From Tigriopus japonicus (lineage: Eukaryota > Arthropoda > Copepoda > Harpacticoida > Harpacticidae), in assembly GCA_010645155.1 (NCBI GenBank), contig JAAGOF010000064.1:912278-976277 (forward strand): 64,000 bases of DNA, given 5' to 3'. Under the pieces are notes generated by a model. That model was not told where the DNA came from and ran no database searches. It saw nothing but the letters and a program-made list of their open reading frames with translations. Of this stretch, positions 58,301 through 64,000 are shown piece by piece (position 1 is the stretch's first letter; each line of letters begins with the position of its first letter). The translations under genes were made by a program, and so were the position numbers.

Positions 58301-61300
58301 GTACAATTTTTGGACTCAGGATGATAAGGTATCACCAACGGAACCCAAACAATTTCTCTCCAAGCTAGTTGAGAGTTCTGCGTAACGCTTACTAAAAACA
58401 TAGTTTTGAGGCTTATCAAGGGGGGAAAATGAAAAAGAAAATTGTCTCCAACAGGTGTAAAAGGTTAACATCGTTGAGTAATGAATTCATTTCGAATTTC
58501 TAAATCACGATAGCTTATAGAATTGAATTGAAGTTGTACCTCAATTGCCTTGACTCCAGTTTTGGAACTAAAGCTATGAATTGAGAGAAAACTCAAATTT
58601 AAAAAAACCCGGAAGTACAATTGCTTACTCACAATCAAAGTCTAGCCAAATATTAGCTTAAACATCTTTGGACCATAAACAGGCAAAGCTTATGTAAAGT
58701 ATGTACAAAATCATACAGAAATTGTGTTTTAAAAAGCCTACTTTTGAAAAAAATGACTCCTTTGAATGGTAGATCGTGCTAGTGTAACTTCACTTTATAC
58801 GTTTGAGACAATTACTTGAAAGAGCCCAGACTGAAAACTCATGGATGTCTGTCAGAAATGGAACACTTGGCGACTTCTAGATATGAAGACTTTCCAAGAC
58901 TGACTGAAATCTGAACAATGAGGCTAGTAATGAGAACTACAATTTCTAGTAGGGCATGAGTTGATTGCCTTCTGCAAAAAGGTTAATACTACGTAATTCC
59001 CAAATCAGGTTAATAGCTTAATCTTACAAAACAAAAAAAAAAACAGAACTCTTTTGGACACTTGTGGTAGTTTTTTTGCTCGTTTTTTCGCCATTTATTT
59101 TTTGCTCTCTTCCATTTAGAGCTTTGCGGGGCATCACTTTTAACTCAGATTTGCGATTAATTTGAAAATTCATACGATGACTTTTTTTGACCAACACTGA
59201 AGGAAAACTTCATTGGTTGATTGTTAAAGGAATCTCATCAGTTCTCTCATCCTTAGTAAGTGATTCCACTTTCTATCGTTTAAGATACTCAACTTTCCAG
59301 ATATTTTGTTATCGATTTGCCGACATTAAAAAGCACGTTAATTGTGTGTAATTTTGCCAAAGAGAGTGAGCAATATAAAAGGGCCAACAGAGGCTGTTAC
59401 ATACGAGCTTTTCACCTTCGTACAGTTTTTAAGAGGAAAATAAGGTTTGTTGCACCTTTATGGCATGTTTATGGGTATAAATTATAGTGTAAAAGTTTGC
59501 AAAAGCGTAATTTCCCTAGAATTTGGCTTGGATTCAAATCTCCCCCAAAGCAGTGTTGAGAACCTAATAAAATACTCGCAGGGTTTGCTGTTCGGACCTC
59601 GAATCTGGATATAGCCATTGGAAAAGTTCCCCTCTCTTTTGTGCGCTTGGCACAAATACGATCCATTTGGAAATGGCAAGATGTTCCCCAATGGTGAATA
59701 ACAACAGCAACTCCACGATTACTAAATCACAGCCGCAACCATAAGTGGGTACAAACGGTTAGCACTTAAGTCATTCATAAAGACAATCTTTAAAAAGTAT
59801 TTTGATTCATAGTATTTCACAGAGCTGCAAGTTTTTAGACTATGGGAGCTCATTGTGCTTTTTCGAAATGAATAGATAAATGTCTATTTAGAGGAAATTC
59901 CGCTGATTTTATTCTGATAACTCCGTCAAAATGTGTAGATATGCAATGTATATAAATAATACAAATACCTTGTATATTTGCAATGACACACACGTGGTTA
60001 GTGAACTTCGTAGCTGGCAATCCGTGATGATGAAGTGGCATGTGCCAATGAATCACATTAACATATTTTTAATGGTCGAGTTAGAAGAAAGAACATATTC
60101 ATTTAGATTCAAAAGCCCTCCTATGGTTCTACTGCCACCCATGATGTTTGGTGTAAGGAACTCAATACCAAAGTACGAGTATATGCTCAAAGGGAGAGCA
60201 AACTGCGGCCCACCTTCGCGATTGCACGACACAAGTTTCGACTGTGTTGAATATCTGTGTGTATCTATTTCCCTAAGAATTTATGGACTTTCTTTCAACA
60301 ATAAACGTGACACATAAACCGTATTGCAAACAAAGGAAATCATTTTATTGTCACGGCTTTGTTGAAACCCAACGAACGAATTCCTTTTCCGAGGAACATG
60401 GATCCGATGGAGAATTACTTCGACAATTTGGCATCATGCAAAGGGAGACAAAGTGATGCTGGGGCAACAATGAACTCTTATAAACGCCAATGCTTGACAT
60501 TAATTATTTCTTAACGGATGGTCAATTTCTCAATTTGACAATTGGAAAGGAAGGGAAAAATTGAAATGGTGTTTTAATTTCATGTTTTGGCGATAGGTCT
60601 TAAATGATAATTTCTAATAACAAGTATCACTTGCTTAGTGCAAGTTTCCACTTTGTAGAGAATTTGAGTTACAATCTATTGACCGAAAAGCCAAGGGAGC
60701 ACATTCTCTTACCTGATTCTCTTCAAAATTCACGCATAGACATACGTATGAAGAACGATAAAGAGAAAAGTAGCCCCATCTATAAGTTGAAAATGGAAAC
60801 TCGTATTTAGTTATCTGTGTCGTATTTGCAATTTTAGAACTAAAACGTGAGTTTTAAAGTAACATTCGTTAGGCATGTTTAGTTCTTCATAAACAATGAC
60901 AATGTGATGTTGAGCAGTTTGATCGACAAAAATGAATGCATTGTTTAACAAACCGTATTCATCGTAGAAGAAAAAGATATTGGACTCTTAAATTGGTTTG
61001 TTTAAAGATTAATTATACATGTACATATATATTCTTTATGCCCAAATAACTTCCAATATTACTTTGCCCTCAACAAAGTTTCTAAGGAATAGTGTAAATC
61101 TTATGTGCGATTTTTCTTTTCTAAACATGTCAATTTTTCCAAAATGTAATGGCACTAGGATCCAGTGGATGGATGATCCAGGTTTAGCCATGGTTGTCAT
61201 TTCTGAAATCTACAAGCCAAACAAACTCGACAGTGTTGTTTGGTACTGCACTAAAAGCTACAAAACATCGGCTTTTTTCAAACATATTGTTGACTTAAAA

Positions 61301-61648
61301 AGGCTTTTAAATTTAGGATCCAAAACAATTGCGATAAATTCGTGAATGAGATATGAAGTGTTATAAAATGACATAAAAATCATTTATTGGATGGAAAAGG
61401 AAACAACAACAATGAAAAAAACGAAAAAACATTAGAACGTAAGACTTATAAATACGTTTTTAAACCATATCCAAAGTGTACGGAGTAAGTGAAAGATTGT
61501 TACTATGTGAGCTCTTGCACTTTCCATTATCTCTCATTGCATTGCACGTTACGTACTGTTTACTCCAGGGTGAAACGTACAGGGTCGGCGGTCCAAGTGT
61601 AGATTTTGACGTTTTTAGTACATAACCAGGGTCTGTTTTAGGGTTCCA

Positions 61649-61960
61649 GGACAACTCGACCCAGCGGACAACTCGACCCAGGACAACTCGACCCAACGGA
61701 CAAGTCGACCCAACGGACAACCCGACCCAGGACAACTCGACCCAGCGGACAACTCGACCCAGCGGACAACTCGACCCAGCAGACAACTCGACCCAGCGGA
61801 CAACTCGACCCAGCAGACAACTCGACCCAGCGGACAACTCGACCCAGCAGACAACTCGACCCAGCAAACTACTCGACCCAGCAAATAACTCAACCCAGTG
61901 GATAACTCGACCCAGAGGACAACTTAACCTAATGAACAACTCGACTCTGAAAACAACTAA
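61649..61960 (+). repeat. Tandem array of a 17-bp unit, left arm
   Basis: About 18 units of ACAACTCGACCCAGCGG. 14-15 bp variants lacking the last bases occur near the left end, and diverged units near the right (e.g. with TTAACCTAATG). Confidence 0.9.
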
Positions 61961-62261
61961 ACCCACTACAAAAGTCGAGCTTGTGGAAATCTGAAAAAGC
62001 ACAAAACTCAAACTAGTGGTTCAAAATATTCACTTTAATTCAAAAAATCAAATTTGAGGAAGTAACAATCTGCCTTTGGCAGTAGGAAAAATCACTAAAA
62101 TGATATTCAAGAGCAAAAATGCCTTTTGAAAATATGAAGTTATACATATTTTATAGATTTTCTGAAAAATGGGGATCTGCCATGCAATTTTGATTACTAG
62201 AAGTTCAATTGATTGGTTAGTTCTGTTTTGTGCCTTTTTGAAGTTGTCCACTAAGTCAAAT

Positions 62262-62541
62262 TTCTGCTGGGTCAAGTTGTTCATTAGGTTAAGTTGTCCG
62301 CTGGGTCGAGTTGTCCGCTTGGTCAGTTGTCCACTGGGTCGAGTTGTCCGCTGGGTCGAGTTGTCGGCTGGGTCGAGTTGTCCACTGGGTCGAGTTGTCC
62401 GCTGGGTCGGGTTGTCCGTTGGGTCGAGTTGTCCACTGGGTCATGTTGTCCGTTGGGTCGAGTTGTCCTGGGTCGAGTTGTCCTGGGTCGAGTTGTCCTG
62501 GGTCGAGTTGTCCTGGGTCGAGTTGTCCTGGGTCGTGTTGA
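62262..62541 (-). repeat. Tandem array of the same unit, right arm (inverted)
   Basis: About 17 units reading CCGCTGGGTCGAGTTGT on the plus strand, the reverse complement of the left array. The last five or six units are a homogeneous 14-bp form (GTCCTGGGTCGAGTT). Confidence 0.9.
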
Positions 62542-62841
62542 GGCTCATAGATTTGTTTGCTTGGTACATCCTTAAAAGTGACGCATGCTGGGATACCAAA
62601 GAGTCCATGCCAATCAAAAATTCTGCCTTTCTCTCCTCGAGGGACAAATACAAGGCACTGTGCCAACTGTCCCAATTACTTCATCGATGATCTCATCCAT
62701 GCCCAAGGGCTTTAACAGGATAATGTATAGCACAGCTTCTATTTGACTATCTTTGACTGAAAATTTGAAAAGAATCTATCAAAAACTACAAAACTTATGA
62801 TGGTCCTAAGGGGTCTATACTTGGGCCGCCGACCCTGTATA

Positions 62842-63038
62842 GGCCGCATGTTAACGCACCTAATTCAAAACCGTGAGCACACCAAAATCAAGTCATATTA
62901 ACCGGCCTGGAGTAAATACTATTGACAACTGCTGTGTTTGAAACGCAGCAGCAAGGGAGAGTATATACTCTACAAATCCTAATTCGACTTGATTTTGGTA
63001 TACTCTCGCTATTGAATTAAAGGCGTTAACATGCGGCC
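62842..63038. mobile_element. Small MITE (about 197 bp)
   Basis: Terminal inverted repeats GGCCGCATGTTAACGC / GCGTTAACATGCGGCC, 16 of 16, with a second inner pair (AAATCAAGTC / GACTTGATTT). Flanks are TATA on the left and TTATA on the right. Its left end is four bases from the end of the foldback element at 61580-62837. Confidence 0.78.
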
Positions 63039-64000
63039 TTATACTCATATGTCTGAAGCTCCCTGTTCAACTCTGAACCTTTCCGAAGCTTGTGAGGAGG
63101 AAGCGGCCCCGGTGAGCTCAGGTTCAACGAGGGTGGAAACACAGATTGAAAGGGAGTCATGCATAGAAAAGTGGGAATAAAAGGCTTACTCGAGCTTAGC
63201 CAACCCAGCAAGCTCATATACTCGACAGTCGTCTGACGATCGGCAACAACAGGAATGCAATATCCCTTCAACGAAGAAAGAGAGAAAGGCTTCAACATAC
63301 ATTTCAGGATGATCTTTGACAGAACAATTGGGCATTCTTCCTTAGTGAGTACTAGCTACGATATTTGAACTATTGTATATCGCCAGAGCTCTGTTTTGCA
63401 GTCGGCATATGCACTTGTGTATTGTTTCCGAGTGCTAGAGATTCCAAGAGATAGACACGACAAAAGACGCAGACAGTTATTCGAAGGGTGAAATTTGGCG
63501 ACAAAGCCCAACCCTTCGAAGCTTCTTAACACCACATACAGATTCAAAACTGGCTTGCGTTCGGTATGTTTTACGAGGAAAGGGGAGGAAAACGAACATA
63601 TTTTGGAGGCGAGCACTTCCACTTTCTGTAAATGTACCGTAAAGAACAAAAAACGATGAGGCTGTGGGGATCGGGGTGAAAGGTAACAAAGATTGGGAGG
63701 CGAAAAATGTTGCATCTTCAGAAAGGGTAGTGTACTAATAAGTACCGTGCCGCCCGTGCGAAAGTTGCAGGGCAAATTCGTAATTATGTTGTTGACTTTG
63801 AAGTTTGAACAATACACGTTCAGAAGGAAAGTTAAAAAAATACCGGTCTTTGTTCTTTGGCAGTCGATAAGATCAACTCGGAGCCGGAAGAAAGAGTTAT
63901 TTTGAGGAATGGAACGATTCAATTACCAGCAGAAGTAAACGAAATTGAATTCTCGTATTCTTGAACACGATTCAGCTCCTCCATGATGGCTGTAAGACAA
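63039..64000. other. Right edge of the window, no supported gene
   Basis: A 188-codon open frame runs on the minus strand (63922 to 63356), with several shorter frames overlapping it. No domain, signal peptide or splice structure supports it, so it is not called as a gene. Confidence 0.35.

Larger units (their letters stand above)
46671..61579. other. Gene-poor stretch, probably upstream of the coiled-coil gene
   Basis: No conserved coding exon recognised on either strand. It contains CT and GGAA microsatellites, a TATA-like box at 59374 and a possible untranslated exon ending at 55956. The 5' untranslated exons of gene 2 are expected somewhere here but cannot be placed. Confidence 0.45.
61580..62837. 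mobile_element. TA-flanked foldback element with satellite arms (1.26 kb)
   Basis: Flanked by TA at 61578-61579 and 62838-62839. Terminal inverted repeats start CAGGGTCGGCGG(T/C)CCAAGT and match at 22 of 24 positions. Inside, two arrays of the same 14-17 bp unit lie in opposite orientation (61649-61960 and 62262-62541) around a unique centre of about 200-300 bp. No transposase. The TA duplication points to the Tc1/mariner superfamily (inference). Confidence 0.82.

Noticed and set aside
61460..62690. Open frames of 183, 173 and 128 codons with GSSCPLGRVV-like repeats
   Set aside because: They are translations of the 14-17 bp arrays within the foldback element, open in several frames on both strands.
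1..64000. CRISPR arrays, bacterial operons or rRNA
   Set aside because: The only regular short repeats are the satellite arms at 61.6-62.5 kb and microsatellites; the gene structure is intron-rich and eukaryotic.

Overview
The window is eukaryotic nuclear DNA, most likely from an arthropod and plausibly a crustacean such as a copepod. The reasons are two multi-exon genes with GT-AG introns (one intron is 10.9 kb), a glycoside hydrolase family 18 (GH18) protein carrying peritrophin-type chitin-binding domains, and many small inverted-repeat transposons between and inside the genes. I saw no bacterial operons, CRISPR array, tRNA or rRNA. The species cannot be fixed from the sequence.

Gene 1 (+ strand, coding 6197-30868, 11 coding exons) encodes a large secreted chitinase-like protein. 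Its parts in order are a signal peptide, a degenerate GH18 barrel, two CBM14 chitin-binding domains, a P/T/S/Y/Q/N/G-rich mucin-like region of about 1,190 residues and a third CBM14 at the C-terminus. Every splice phase joins cleanly. The predicted protein is 1,952 residues, or 2,000 if a second in-frame donor of exon 5 is used. Several catalytic-site positions of GH18 are replaced, so it looks like a chitin-binding or scaffolding pseudo-enzyme. Exons 4-6 place an acidic Ser/Thr-rich insert with a furin-like site inside the barrel. The first six introns hold most of the sequence from 6 to 25 kb, including a foldback transposon (14.4-15.3 kb) and two nested hAT-like MITEs (22.1-23.0 kb).

Gene 2 (- strand, coding 46660 down to 34589, 8 coding exons) encodes an 843-residue coiled-coil protein. 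Its coiled coil ends in a signature resembling the MTUS1/MTUS2 (ATIP/TIP150) microtubule-associated family, and it has an SxIP-type EB1-binding motif close to the C-terminus. An 8.6 kb intron separates exon 1 from exon 2.

The two genes are convergent. The 3.7 kb between their stop codons holds at least three inverted-repeat transposons (mariner-derived, hAT-like, and an unclassified foldback). From 46.7 kb to the end I find no convincing gene. This part may carry 5' untranslated exons of gene 2. It also holds a striking 1.26 kb TA-flanked foldback element (61.6-62.8 kb) whose two arms are arrays of a 14-17 bp unit in opposite orientation, with another small MITE directly beside it.

The two genes have no evident functional link. 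The most unusual biology is the architecture of gene 1.
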